In this document: positions 17,975 to 26,665 of the stretch, piece by piece
How the letters are laid out: every line of letters begins with the position of its first letter
How positions within the stretch are numbered: the stretch's first letter is position 1
Assembly (NCBI GenBank): GCA_011089965.1
Contig: JAANAU010000010.1
Location: 1-64,000, forward strand
Length of the DNA: 64,000 nt
Origin: Magnetococcales bacterium
GTDB lineage: Bacteria; Pseudomonadota; Magnetococcia; Magnetococcales; Magnetaquicoccaceae
Direction: 5' to 3'
Made by a program: the position numbers and the translations under genes
Notes under the pieces: model-generated
What the model was told of the DNA's origin: nothing
Database searches by the model: none
The model's input: only the letters and a program-made list of their open reading frames with translations

Positions 17975-18502
17975 ATGTTCAAGGGAACCACCATATTGTC
18001 GGTACGGCGTGGCGCAACCGTGGTCATGGCCGGGGATGGGCAGGTGACGCTCGGTGCCATGGTGATCAAGGCCAATGCCCGCAAGGTGCGTTTTTTGAAG
18101 GAGGGGCGCGCTTTGGCTGGATTTGCCGGTTCGACGGCAGATGCGTTTACGTTGTTTGAGCGGTTTGAGGCCAAGCTGGTCAAGCATGGCGGCATTTTGA
18201 CCCGTGCGGCTGTGGAGTTGGCCAAGGATTGGCGCACCGACCGGATGTTGCGGCGTTTGGAGGCAATGTTGGCGGTTGCCGATGCCAATTCGAGCCTGTT
18301 GATCTCCGGGACCGGCGATGTGCTGGAGCCGGAAGAGGGGATTCTGGCCATTGGTTCGGGTTCTCCTTACGCATTGTCTGCGGCGCGGGCGTTGTTGCGT
18401 CACACCGATCTGTCGGCGCGTGCCATTGTGGAGCACTCCATGGCGATTGCGTCTGAGATCTGTGTTTATACCAATTCCAACCTGATTATTGAAGAGTTGT
18501 AA
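17975..18502 (+). CDS. hslV: HslV, peptidase subunit of the HslUV protease
   Basis: Proteasome-like threonine peptidase that forms a double hexamer capped by HslU. The 175-residue product starts [13 protein letters not shown]; the catalytic threonine is expected to be exposed after removal of the leader, as in the family's TTI start. [30 protein letters not shown] and the closing SNLIIEEL follow. AAGGAG lies before the ATG at 17975. It ends exactly one base before the hslU start. Confidence 0.95.
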   Translation: MFKGTTILSVRRGATVVMAGDGQVTLGAMVIKANARKVRFLKEGRALAGFAGSTADAFTLFERFEAKLVKHGGILTRAAVELAKDWRTDRMLRRLEAMLAVADANSSLLISGTGDVLEPEEGILAIGSGSPYALSAARALLRHTDLSARAIVEHSMAIASEICVYTNSNLIIEEL

Positions 18503-19852
18503 ATGTCCGAATTCACGCCGCGCGAGATTGTTTCTGAACTGGACCGTTTCATCATTGGTCAGGATGATGCCAAACGGGCTGTGGCCATTGCCTTGCGCAA
18601 CCGTTGGCGTCGGCAGCGGCTCGATCCGGCCATGCGCGAAGAGGTGTATCCCAAGAACATTCTGATGATCGGACCTACTGGCGTGGGCAAGACCGAGATT
18701 GCCCGCCGTTTGGCCAAGTTGTCGGATGCTCCCTTTTTGAAGGTCGAAGCCACCAAGTTCACCGAGGTGGGGTATGTGGGTCGGGATGTGGAGTCGATCA
18801 TTCGTGATCTCACCGACATGGCGGTCAAGATGGCTTTGGAGCGGGCCAAGCAGGAGGTACGTCTGGTGGCAGAGGATGCTGCCGAGGATCGGGTGTTGGA
18901 TGCTTTGCTTCCTTCCCCTTCCTCTGGTTACAGTGCAACGGAGACCGTGACCGGATTGGCGAATGATTCGACCACACGCCAGAAATTTCGCAAGATGTTG
19001 CGTGAGGGCAAACTGGATGAGCGTGAGGTTGAAATCGAGTTGCGTGAGGCGCGCAATGGACCCACGCTGGAGGTGTTCACTCCCCAGGGGATGGAGGGAA
19101 TCAATCTTCAGGAGATGCTTGGATCGGTTTTGGGGGGGATGCGGTCCACGCGGCGGCGTTTGACGGTCAAAGAGGCTTATAAGTTGCTGATCGATGAAGA
19201 GGCGGGCAAGTTGGTGGATCGGGAGAAGGCCAAGCGCAATGCCTTGGAGCGGGTGGAGCAGGCGGGCATCGTGTTTCTGGATGAGTTGGACAAGGTGTGT
19301 GCCAGGAATGGGGAGATGCGTGGTGGGGCCGATGTTTCCCGCGAAGGGGTGCAGCGGGATCTGTTGCCTTTGGTGGAAGGGACCACGGTGAGCACCAAGC
19401 ATGGCATGGTCAAGACCGATCACATTTTGTTCATTGCGTCGGGTGCGTTTCAGTTGGCCAAGCCTTCTGATTTATTGCCGGAGTTGCAGGGGCGTTTGCC
19501 GATTCGGGTGGAGTTGAAGAGTTTGGGGGTGAAGGAGTTTTTGCGTATCTTGACCGAGCCGGAGAATGCCTTGACCCGACAGTATGCGGCCTTGTTGGCC
19601 ACCGAAGAGGTGGAGTTGGATTTTGTCGAGGATGGGGTCCATGCATTGGCTGAGATTGCTGCCAAGGTCAATGAGACCACGGAAAATATTGGGGCCAGAC
19701 GGTTGCATACGGTCATGGAGAAATTGTTGGATGAGATTTCGTTCACGGCACCGGATCGGCGGGGTGAGCGCTTGGTGATTGATGGGGTGTTTGTGCGTCA
19801 GCAGTTGCAGGATTTGTCGGAAAATGAGGATTTGTCGCGATATATTTTGTAG
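18503..19852 (+). CDS. hslU: HslU, ATPase subunit of the HslUV protease
   Basis: AAA+ unfoldase of 449 residues. It begins with [33 protein letters not shown], has Walker [18 protein letters not shown] (about residue 55), the pore motif [14 protein letters not shown], an I-domain rich in charged residues, Walker B VFLDELDK, sensor region and a C-terminal tail ending SRYIL, the segment that docks into HslV. It follows hslV with no gap, forming the normal two-gene operon. Confidence 0.97.
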   Translation: MSEFTPREIVSELDRFIIGQDDAKRAVAIALRNRWRRQRLDPAMREEVYPKNILMIGPTGVGKTEIARRLAKLSDAPFLKVEATKFTEVGYVGRDVESIIRDLTDMAVKMALERAKQEVRLVAEDAAEDRVLDALLPSPSSGYSATETVTGLANDSTTRQKFRKMLREGKLDEREVEIELREARNGPTLEVFTPQGMEGINLQEMLGSVLGGMRSTRRRLTVKEAYKLLIDEEAGKLVDREKAKRNALERVEQAGIVFLDELDKVCARNGEMRGGADVSREGVQRDLLPLVEGTTVSTKHGMVKTDHILFIASGAFQLAKPSDLLPELQGRLPIRVELKSLGVKEFLRILTEPENALTRQYAALLATEEVELDFVEDGVHALAEIAAKVNETTENIGARRLHTVMEKLLDEISFTAPDRRGERLVIDGVFVRQQLQDLSENEDLSRYIL

Positions 19853-19883
19853 CGGGGCGTGCGCAGGTCAAGCGAAGCAAGCA

Positions 19884-20063
19884 TCAGGGGTCCAGGGGGG
19901 TTACCCCCCTGGTGGGGTCCAGGGGCAACGCCCCTGGGACTTTAGTCTTTAAGAACAAAAAATTAAAAATTTATTATTTTTAAAACATGAAAACATGAAA
20001 ACATGAAAACATGAAAACCCTGGGGGATGAATCCCCCAGACCCCCTCTTTTTTTTCAATACTT
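19884..20063 (-). repeat. Composite intergenic repeat, copy 3 (type I, inverted)
   Basis: Read on the minus strand it starts with an A-run and GAGGGGGT, then the palindrome (20020-20039), four tandem ATGAAAAC-type units (19987-20018), an A/T-rich spacer, the hairpin CCAGGGGCGTTGCCCCTGG and the hairpin CCAGGGGGGTAACCCCCCTGG. It fills the gap between hslU and dapF; the palindrome followed by T8 in the plus direction could terminate transcription from hslU. Confidence 0.9.
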
Positions 20064-20111
20064 TCGAAGCGAATCTGCCAACCACCTCTTGAGAGGGTGC
20101 ATGGAGAAGCC

Positions 20112-21086
20112 ATGGAACTGCCATTTGTCAAATGTCATGGTTCGGGAAATGACTTTATCCTGATCGATGAGATGGAATACCCTCTGAATCTGAACGATGC
20201 GGAGCGCAGCACTCTGTCTGCGGCCCTGTGTCATCGTGACACCGGCATAGGGGCAGATGGGGTGCTGTTTCACCAGTCTGCTGCGGGTGTGGGTGCCGAT
20301 GCCCGGATGCGCATCTTCAACGCCGATGGTACGGAAGCACGCATGTGCGGCAATGGGATTCGCTGTCTGGGACGCCTGACACTGGAAAAAACCGGACGTG
20401 ATACCGTCACCATTGCGGTCATGTCCGGCGTGTTGCAGGTGCGGCGCGTGACCGGTTTTTATCCCGGGGTCACGGCATGCGAAACCGAAATCGGTCCCAT
20501 CTCACTGGATCCGGCCTCCTTGCCCATGGTCTGGTCCGGGGAACGGGTGCAAGGGGAGATCCTGCCATCCCTCTCCTCGGTCTGGCGCTTTACCGCGATG
20601 TCGGCACCCAATCCCCACATCAGCGCAGAAGTGGATGAGGTGGACCGCGAGGATCTCATTCGGGTCGGACGCCTGGCCAATGGGGATCATCCCCAATTCC
20701 CGGAAGGGGTCAATGTCAGCGTGCGACGCCATCTCGGAGCAGACGCACTCTTTGTGGCCACCTATGAAAGGGGAGTGGGTTGGACCCATTCGTGCGGCAC
20801 TGCCATGACCGCCTCCACCTTCGCTGCCTGCCTGGATGGTCGTTTCCCCTTTGGTCAGCCGATTCAGGTGTTCAATGCCGGGGGACGGGTGATCTGTACC
20901 GCCTTTTGGGGAGAGACCCATTCTGGACTGTTGGCAGGCAATGCCACCTTTGAATGGGATGGAGTGGTGCGCTTTGACCTGACCGATACCGCCAACCCAT
21001 TGCGTCACGTGCGCAGAATCCGCAACCGGGACGACGAAATCCGCGCCTATGAGCGGTTCAAGAGTGCGTCTGCGGTGGGAGCGTGA
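20112..21086 (+). CDS. dapF: Diaminopimelate epimerase
   Basis: Converts LL- to meso-diaminopimelate for lysine and peptidoglycan. The 324-residue product has the two catalytic cysteine motifs, EARMCGNGIRC near residue 80 and the THSCGTAMTAS segment near residue 223, plus the N-terminal FVKCHGSGNDFILID and the GIGADGVL block. At 324 residues it is 35-45 longer than most family members, with the extra sequence mainly in the second half and C-terminus. ATG at 20112 follows GGAGAA. It sits just after repeat copy 3 and converges on hemW with a gap of 3 bp. Confidence 0.95.
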   Translation: MELPFVKCHGSGNDFILIDEMEYPLNLNDAERSTLSAALCHRDTGIGADGVLFHQSAAGVGADARMRIFNADGTEARMCGNGIRCLGRLTLEKTGRDTVTIAVMSGVLQVRRVTGFYPGVTACETEIGPISLDPASLPMVWSGERVQGEILPSLSSVWRFTAMSAPNPHISAEVDEVDREDLIRVGRLANGDHPQFPEGVNVSVRRHLGADALFVATYERGVGWTHSCGTAMTASTFAACLDGRFPFGQPIQVFNAGGRVICTAFWGETHSGLLAGNATFEWDGVVRFDLTDTANPLRHVRRIRNRDDEIRAYERFKSASAVGA

Positions 21087-21089
21087 GGT

Positions 21090-22241
21090 TCAGATCAACT
21101 CTGAAAGTAGCGTATTGAGGAGAGGAAAGCCCTGTTCAGTCACACGGAGATATATGTCATCCAGGGCTAACAAACCGTCGGCAACTCTGTGCTGGATGAT
21201 CTCATGTGTGTTCCTGAGCAGGTCATGGCCTGTGATGTCGCGATAGCGGTTTAGCCTCAGACCTCGGGTCAGCCTCAGCCCCATGAGCAACCATTCGATT
21301 CCGGCCAGATCTTTTGGCAGGGGTTCGGGTGGGGGCAGGGGGTGATGGAGGTAGGTGTGCAGGTCTGCCGGGTTGGCGGTTCGCCAGATTTGACCTGTGG
21401 AATCGGTCCATTTGCCATGGGCGCTGGCACCAATGCCCAGATAATCTCCGTACTCCCAGTAGTTGAGATTGTGGCGGCACTCCTGGCCCGGTTTGGCAAA
21501 GTTGCTCACCTCATAGGGCGGATAGCCTCGTGTTGACAGGAACTTGCGGGTGTTGACAAAGAGTGTCAAAGCCTCTTCTTCCTCTGGCAGGTGTAATTTC
21601 CCTTGGGTGTAACGGGTGTGATAGGGAGTGTCCGGTTCCAGGGTCAGGGCATAGCAGGAGAGGTGGCCCACTTCCCAGCTTGCGGCTTCGGACAGTTCCT
21701 GTTGCCAGCTCTCCCAGGTCTGGCCGGGTGTGGAGTGGATCAGGTCCACATTGATCTGCTGGATGCCGCTTGTTTGCAGGTGGTGCAGTGCTTGCAGGGC
21801 TTCTGCACGGTCATGGGGGCGGCCCAGTTGTTTCAGGCGTTCATTGTTGAGTGCCTGCACGCCCAGGCTGATTCGATTGATGCCAGCCTCCATCCAGGCT
21901 GTGATTTTTTGGGGAGTACAGGATTCTGGATTGGCTTCCAGGGTGATTTCGCAATCCCGGGTCAGCTTCCACTGGGTTTGAATGGTGGACAGGATGGTTT
22001 GGATGGTGTTGGGGTGCATCAACGACGGCGTGCCGCCCCCGAAAAAGATGGCGTGCAGTGGGCGCGGGTCGTTTTGGGTCCAGTGTCGTTGGTATTGCAG
22101 TTCTGTCAGAATCCGGTGCAGATAGGGTTGTTGTTCCCCAATCCGTGTGTCTGGAACCGAGTAGAAGTCGCAATAGGGGCATTTGCGCACGCAAAAGGGG
22201 ATGTGAACGTACAGCGTCAGGTGCGGGCTGTCTTCGTTCAC
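21090..22241 (-). CDS. hemW: Radical SAM heme chaperone HemW
   Basis: HemW binds heme and delivers it to respiratory enzymes; it is often mislabelled coproporphyrinogen oxidase. The 383-residue product begins LTLYVHIPFCVRKCPYCDFYS, with the CX3CX2C radical SAM motif, then FFGGGTPSLM, EANPES, GINRISLGVQ and the late HNLNYWEYGDYLGIGASAHGK motif that marks the HemN/HemW group. GTG start at 22241 overlaps the rph stop codon (GTGA), so the two are translationally coupled. Confidence 0.92.
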   Translation of the reverse strand: MNEDSPHLTLYVHIPFCVRKCPYCDFYSVPDTRIGEQQPYLHRILTELQYQRHWTQNDPRPLHAIFFGGGTPSLMHPNTIQTILSTIQTQWKLTRDCEITLEANPESCTPQKITAWMEAGINRISLGVQALNNERLKQLGRPHDRAEALQALHHLQTSGIQQINVDLIHSTPGQTWESWQQELSEAASWEVGHLSCYALTLEPDTPYHTRYTQGKLHLPEEEEALTLFVNTRKFLSTRGYPPYEVSNFAKPGQECRHNLNYWEYGDYLGIGASAHGKWTDSTGQIWRTANPADLHTYLHHPLPPPEPLPKDLAGIEWLLMGLRLTRGLRLNRYRDITGHDLLRNTHEIIQHRVADGLLALDDIYLRVTEQGFPLLNTLLSELI

Positions 22242-22972
22242 GATCCGAGCATTTCTCCCAGAAAGGTTTTTCTTTGCAAGGCAATCAGTTCGCTGATACC
22301 TTTCGTGGCCAGGCCCGCCATGGAATTGAAGTCGTTCAGGGTGAACGGTGTGGTTTCGGCTGTGCCCTGGATTTCGATGAACCTGCCGTTACCGGTCATG
22401 ACAAAATTCATGTCGGTTTCGCATTCAAAATCTTCCTTGTAGTTGAGGTCCAGCAAAGGAACCCCTTTGACCATGCCGCAGCTTACGGCAGCCACGAAGT
22501 CGGTGATGGGCAAGGATTTGATCAAGCCTTGTTTTTCCAGCCAGCGGCAGGCGTCCATGAAGGCGATGAATCCTCCGGTGATGGAGGCTGTACGTGTCCC
22601 TCCATCGGCCTGGACCACGTCGCAGTCGATCCAGATGGTACGTTTGCCAAGTTTGCTCAGGTCGGTGACAGCGCGCAGGGAGCGACCGATCAGGCGTTGG
22701 ATTTCCAGGGTACGGCCTCCCTGGCGGCCTTGACTGGCTTCGCGGGTGGTGCGGTCGTGGGTGGCGCGGGGGATCATGCCGTATTCGGCGGTGACCCAGC
22801 CTCGGTTTTGGTTTTTCATCCAGCGGGGTTGTTGTTCTTCGACCGAGGCCGTACAGATGACCCGGGTTTGGCCAAAGCTGATCAGGCACGATCCTTCGGC
22901 CCGGTGGTTGAAGGGGCGGGTGATTGTGACTGCCCGCATGTCATCGGGTTGGCGTCCATCGTTTCGGCTCAT
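22238..22972 (-). CDS. rph: Ribonuclease PH
   Basis: Phosphorolytic 3'-5' exoribonuclease that trims tRNA precursors. The 244-residue product shows the family order: RPFNHRAEGSCLISFGQTRVICTASVEE, WVTAEYGMIPRATHDRT-R, QEIQRLIGRSLRAV-type block (here LEIQRLIGRSLRAV), DCDVVQADGGTRTASITG and DLNYKEDFECETDMNFVM. Normal length. It overlaps hemW by one codon; the inosine triphosphatase gene rdgB that often lies between rph and hemW is absent. Confidence 0.96.
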   Translation of the reverse strand: MSRNDGRQPDDMRAVTITRPFNHRAEGSCLISFGQTRVICTASVEEQQPRWMKNQNRGWVTAEYGMIPRATHDRTTREASQGRQGGRTLEIQRLIGRSLRAVTDLSKLGKRTIWIDCDVVQADGGTRTASITGGFIAFMDACRWLEKQGLIKSLPITDFVAAVSCGMVKGVPLLDLNYKEDFECETDMNFVMTGNGRFIEIQGTAETTPFTLNDFNSMAGLATKGISELIALQRKTFLGEMLGS

Positions 22973-23007
22973 GCGTCCTGCTGTCCAAATTGTGTGGAGT
23001 GGTCAAA

Positions 23008-23195
23008 GTATTAAAAAAAAAGAGGGGGTCTGGGGGATTCATCCCCCAGGGTTTTAAAAAATAAAAGATTTAAAAGATTTAAAAGATTTAAAAGATTGAA
23101 AGGCGAGCATAAATTTTTATGTTTAAAAGATTAAAGTCCCAAGGGCTTCGCCCCTGGACCCCACCAGGGGGGTAACCCCCCTGGACCCCTGATAC
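23008..23195 (+). repeat. Composite intergenic repeat, copy 4 (type I)
   Basis: A9 and AGAGGGGGT, then the palindrome at 23030-23049, four units of the 10-mer TTTAAAAGAT (23060-23098), more A/T, the hairpin CCAAGGGCTTCGCCCCTGG (one mismatch in the stem) and the hairpin CCAGGGGGGTAACCCCCCTGG. It lies between the dsrK stop and the rph start, both on the minus strand. Confidence 0.9.
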
Positions 23196-23251
23196 TGGAG
23201 TATGACGCGACGTGTCGGATAAATCAATCCTCTCCGATCCTGGCTCCGATC

Positions 23252-24751
23252 CTAGACCACACCCTCGCGCGCACCCAACTGAATGGCATTGCTCACCAGT
23301 TGATGTACACCCCCCACCATCTCCATGGGAATCCCATACATCGGCAATACCTTGGTGAACTGGGCCTTGCAAATGGCACAAATCAAAGCCATGAAATTGA
23401 CCTTGTCCTGCTCCATCACCCGCTTCAAAGCCGTAACCCTCGGCACGACACCCTTGACCCGCAAATCCATCAACTCGTCGGTCAATAAACCACCACCACC
23501 ACCACAACAGAAAGTCTTCTCCCGAATCGTGTCCTCATCCATGTCAAAGAAATGATTGCAACTGGCACGAATCAAATCACGCGGAATCTCAAACTGACCA
23601 CCTGCCTTCGGACCCATGCGCGTGGCCCGCGCCACATTGCATGAGTCGTGAAAAGTGACACGCAAATTATCATTCGCGCTTTTGTCCAACGTAAGCGCAC
23701 CACGCTGTATCAAATCATGCGTGAACTCGCAAATATGCTGCGGTGCCGGATAACGGGGATCCAGAAAATCAAAAGGCCCGTTCAACGTGTTCCAAAACGC
23801 ATACGCCACACGCCAGGCATGACCACACTCACCCACGACCAACCGCTTCACCTTGAGCGCCCGCGCCTGCTCCACCACCCGCTTGGCAATCTTTTTCTGA
23901 TGCTCGTAAGAACCGATGAACATGCCAAAATTGGCCGCTTCCGAAGCATACGAACTGATGGTGAACGAAATGCCAGCCTGATGAAACACCTTGGCATACC
24001 CCATCAAAGACTGAATGTGCGGCTCGCTGAAAAAATCCGCAGACGGTGCCACCAGCAAAACTTCAGCCCCCTCCTGATCCAAAGGCAAACGCACATCATG
24101 ACCCGTGGAATCCAGAATCTCCTCCTCCAGAAACTCCAGCGTCCCCTTCAAAGCCGGCTTGGGAATGCCCAGATTGTTGCCCAGCTGATGAACCTTGCCA
24201 ATGATCTCCACCGAATACTTGTGACCCACACCAATGGCATTCATGATCTCACGCGCAGCCATGGTGATTTCCGCCGTGTCAATCCCAAACGGACAAAACA
24301 CCGAACAACGCCGACACTGGGAACACTGATGAAAATAGGTGAACCACTTCTGTAACACCTCTTCGTCAAAATCCACCGCACGAACCAGATCCGGAAACAT
24401 CTTGCCCGCCGGCGTGAAATACCGACGATATACGCTGCGCATCAACTCCGCACGCTGCACCGGCATGTTGTGCGCATCCTGAGTGCCAAGATAATAATGA
24501 CACTTGTCCGTACACGCCCCACACTTGACGCAAATGTCCAGATACACCTGCAAGGAACGATACTTCTTGAGCAACTCCCCCAGCTTTTCAATGCCCTTCT
24601 GTTGCCAGTTCTCCACCCGCTCACCGGGAAAACCCATAGGCTCCATGTGCTTGGCCGTGCCCGGATACGGGGCCAGATGCGCCATGGTGTCGGTCTTTAC
24701 CAACGGGGTCTTGATGTCATCCGTGACAATGGGTACAGGATGGTCAGCCAC
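23252..24751 (-). CDS. dsrK: DsrK-like heterodisulfide-reductase-type iron-sulfur protein
   Basis: Cytoplasmic catalytic subunit of the DsrMK(JOP) membrane complex, related to HdrD; it is thought to exchange electrons with the DsrC disulfide/trisulfide. In the 499-residue protein two ferredoxin-type motifs appear, CVKCGACTDKCHYY (about residue 75) and CSQCRRCSVFCPFGID (about 142), followed by the HdrD-type cysteine-rich domains, GECGHAWRVAYAFWN and TFCCGGGGGLLTDELM, and a last CAICK motif. Length fits DsrK. It is the last gene of the dsrC-dsrM-dsrK set. Confidence 0.9.
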   Translation of the reverse strand: MADHPVPIVTDDIKTPLVKTDTMAHLAPYPGTAKHMEPMGFPGERVENWQQKGIEKLGELLKKYRSLQVYLDICVKCGACTDKCHYYLGTQDAHNMPVQRAELMRSVYRRYFTPAGKMFPDLVRAVDFDEEVLQKWFTYFHQCSQCRRCSVFCPFGIDTAEITMAAREIMNAIGVGHKYSVEIIGKVHQLGNNLGIPKPALKGTLEFLEEEILDSTGHDVRLPLDQEGAEVLLVAPSADFFSEPHIQSLMGYAKVFHQAGISFTISSYASEAANFGMFIGSYEHQKKIAKRVVEQARALKVKRLVVGECGHAWRVAYAFWNTLNGPFDFLDPRYPAPQHICEFTHDLIQRGALTLDKSANDNLRVTFHDSCNVARATRMGPKAGGQFEIPRDLIRASCNHFFDMDEDTIREKTFCCGGGGGLLTDELMDLRVKGVVPRVTALKRVMEQDKVNFMALICAICKAQFTKVLPMYGIPMEMVGGVHQLVSNAIQLGAREGVV

Positions 24752-24826
24752 GCGAGAACTCCTGAATGAAAGGTCAACACATCACGGTTGGGTTCTGGAT
24801 TGCATTCCTGGCGTCAACTAGACTGC

Positions 24827-25540
24827 TCAAGGCTCGGCCCAGGGATTGACATGCTTCTGCTCTCTGGGATTGTCCACCTGATTGCGCGTCGGGCTGAAAA
24901 ACAGTCCACCGGCATGCATGAGCTTGCTGAAAGGAAAAATCACAAACAACACAGCCACCAACAGCAGATGCAATAAAAACATGACATCACCCGCTGAATT
25001 CAAAGGCGGCAAACCGGTCACACTGCTCCACATGGCCATGAGATTGGCCTTGATGGCCACAATGTTGGGACGCAAGGCAAAATCCATCAACAACCCGGTT
25101 CCGGCAATGGCCAACAACAAAATCAAAAACAGATAGTCCGCAGGCGACGAGATGTACTTGACACGGTCAATCAATAACCGTCTGAGCAGCAAAAAACCTA
25201 AAGCACCCGCCATCACCACACCCGCCACAATGCCGATGATCTGCAAAGGACCAAAAAAAGCAGGCACCGGATCCACAAAATAACGAATATGCCGGATCAA
25301 AACCACAGCCAATGCCCCGTGAAAAGCCAAACCCCCAGCCCAGGCGAGCTTGTCCCCCTTGAACAGACTGTTGAAAAAGATCACTTCAGTCACAAGCCGC
25401 CAAACCACACCCAGTCGGGTGGTCGGGGCCGGAGTGGTGGCGATTTTCAGTGGAGCCGGAGAACGGGCATATATCACCAAACGGCTCAGAAAACCAACCA
25501 GAAAGATGATCACAACAATATAGGCAAGAACAGTCAACAT
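24827..25540 (-). CDS. dsrM: DsrM-like membrane cytochrome b subunit
   Basis: Integral membrane subunit related to nitrate reductase gamma (NarI), predicted to bind heme b and pass electrons between the quinone pool and DsrK. The 237-residue protein has about five hydrophobic helices, starting with MLTVLAYIVVIIFLVGFLSRL; candidate heme ligands include the histidines in LAFHGALAVVLIRHIRYF and in LLHLLLVAVLFVIFPFSKLMHAGG. ATG at 25540 follows GGGGAAAG. dsrK lies 75 bp downstream. Confidence 0.85.
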   Translation of the reverse strand: MLTVLAYIVVIIFLVGFLSRLVIYARSPAPLKIATTPAPTTRLGVVWRLVTEVIFFNSLFKGDKLAWAGGLAFHGALAVVLIRHIRYFVDPVPAFFGPLQIIGIVAGVVMAGALGFLLLRRLLIDRVKYISSPADYLFLILLLAIAGTGLLMDFALRPNIVAIKANLMAMWSSVTGLPPLNSAGDVMFLLHLLLVAVLFVIFPFSKLMHAGGLFFSPTRNQVDNPREQKHVNPWAEP

Positions 25541-25578
25541 CCGGCTTTCCCCATGGCAAGAAAAGGGATTCTGCACGT

Positions 25579-25614
25579 TAAACCTTGCCGGTTATGGATC
25601 ACCGGCAAGGTTTA
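25579..25614 (-). promoter_or_regulatory. 13-bp stem hairpin between dsrC and dsrM
   Basis: TAAACCTTGCCGG (25579-25591) pairs perfectly with CCGGCAAGGTTTA (25602-25614) around a 10-base loop. It follows the dsrC stop by about 70 bp and only a short TTTA follows, so it looks like a partial terminator or 3' stabilising structure that could raise dsrC output over dsrMK. Confidence 0.65.
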
Positions 25615-25686
25615 CGACACCGCCCAACGCAGCAAGGCTTGAAAACGGTTGGATGTCACAGCATGAAGCAGACTCTGGCTGGTGGT

Positions 25687-26022
25687 TTACACGCAACCGG
25701 TCGGCTTGGGCAGGCCCGCGATTTTGCACGCCTGTTTGGCAGGTCCACCCGGATAAAGGTCATACAGGTATTTGGTGTTTCCTTTTTCCTTGCCCAGCTT
25801 CTTGCCAATGGCTTTGGTCAGGATGCGAATCATGGGAGCGATCTTGTACTCTTCATAATACTCACGCAGAAAGCTAACCACTTCCCAGTGGGCCTCAGAC
25901 ATTTCCACGCCCTCGGTTTTGGCAAGATAGCCGGCCACATCCTGGCTCCAGTCAGAGAGATTGGCCAGGTAGCCGTCCTCATCGGTTTCATAGGTACGGC
26001 CGTTCAGTTCAAAACTCGGCAT
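25687..26022 (-). CDS. dsrC: DsrC sulfur carrier protein
   Basis: DsrC carries sulfur on two C-terminal cysteines and links dissimilatory sulfur pathways to DsrMK. The 111-residue product has the family fold sequence GYLANLSDWSQDVAGYLAKTEG, the EAHWEVVSFLREYYEEYKIAPMIRIL block, KYLYDLYPGGPAKQACKIAGL and ends in GCV. Both functional cysteines are present, C99 and C110 with ten residues between, which separates true DsrC from the TusE type that keeps only the last one. AGGAG before the ATG at 26022. No dsrAB genes are in the window. Confidence 0.92.
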   Translation of the reverse strand: MPSFELNGRTYETDEDGYLANLSDWSQDVAGYLAKTEGVEMSEAHWEVVSFLREYYEEYKIAPMIRILTKAIGKKLGKEKGNTKYLYDLYPGGPAKQACKIAGLPKPTGCV

Positions 26023-26338
26023 GATTGCATCTCCTCGTGTTGCGATGAAAGGGGTGCGAAGGGTATCGCGGACTATGATTCACGACCAGTGGTCACGATA
26101 TGCTTGTGTTAATCGCATTTTCTTTGGTGACGCTCTTGGAACATTAGCATATCATAATTTTCTAGAACAGCAAGGGCCATTCCCGTTTCCATCCAATTTC
26201 TGGTGAAGGCCACTGGGGCGTGCTTCCAGGGGATTGGGGTTGGAAAAAACTCAATTGATTGACTTTCCGGGATTTGGAACCCAAAATCAACCCCTGATCA
26301 TCAATCTCCGTAAAATTCCATGAGAGGGTATCTGGACC
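26023..26338. other. Divergent intergenic region of dsrC and a ferredoxin gene
   Basis: 316 bp without a gene. The only motif noted is the inverted repeat GACCA-G-TGGTC at 26084-26094, which could be an operator for either divergent gene. The stretch around 26120-26165 is A/T-rich and probably holds promoters, but no convincing -35/-10 pair was found. Confidence 0.35.
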
Positions 26339-26647
26339 ATGAAACTCAAGCATCATCTGTTTGTTTGCATGAATCAGCGGCCTGCCGGTCATCCACGTGG
26401 TTCGTGCGGGGGTGCCGGGGCCGGTTCCGTATTTGAGGCGCTGGGGGCCGAGGTGGAGAAGCGGGGTCTGTTCGAGCAGATCATGGTGACCGGAACCTTT
26501 TGCATGGGACCGTGCGACAAGGGACCGACCGTGGTGGTCTATCCGGACGGGGTGTGGTATGGCGGGGTCAAGCCCAAGGATGTGGCAGAGATTTTTGATG
26601 CCCATCTGCTGAAGGGTGAGCCGGTGCAACGGTTGCGGATCATGTAG
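26339..26647 (+). CDS. Thioredoxin-like [2Fe-2S] ferredoxin
   Basis: 102-residue protein of the thioredoxin-fold [2Fe-2S] family, as in Aquifex Fd4 and NuoE-like domains. Seen: HHLFVCMNQRPAGHPRGSCGG near the N-terminus, giving two cysteines, and TFCMGPCDKGPTVVVYPDGVWYGGVKPKDV, giving two more with the family's CxxxC spacing. It is an electron carrier of unknown partner; it is divergent from dsrC and 18 bp upstream of the epimerase gene. Confidence 0.88.
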   Translation: MKLKHHLFVCMNQRPAGHPRGSCGGAGAGSVFEALGAEVEKRGLFEQIMVTGTFCMGPCDKGPTVVVYPDGVWYGGVKPKDVAEIFDAHLLKGEPVQRLRIM

Positions 26648-26665
26648 GGATCGGGACGGCGTGGC

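Noticed and set aside
19987-20018. Possible CRISPR or origin iterons in the A/T-rich spacers
   Set aside because: Units are only 8-10 bp, contiguous, and differ between copies of the same composite repeat; no dnaA, parB or cas genes adjoin.
25687-26022. TusE annotation
   Set aside because: TusE-type proteins lack the second cysteine; both C99 and C110 are present.
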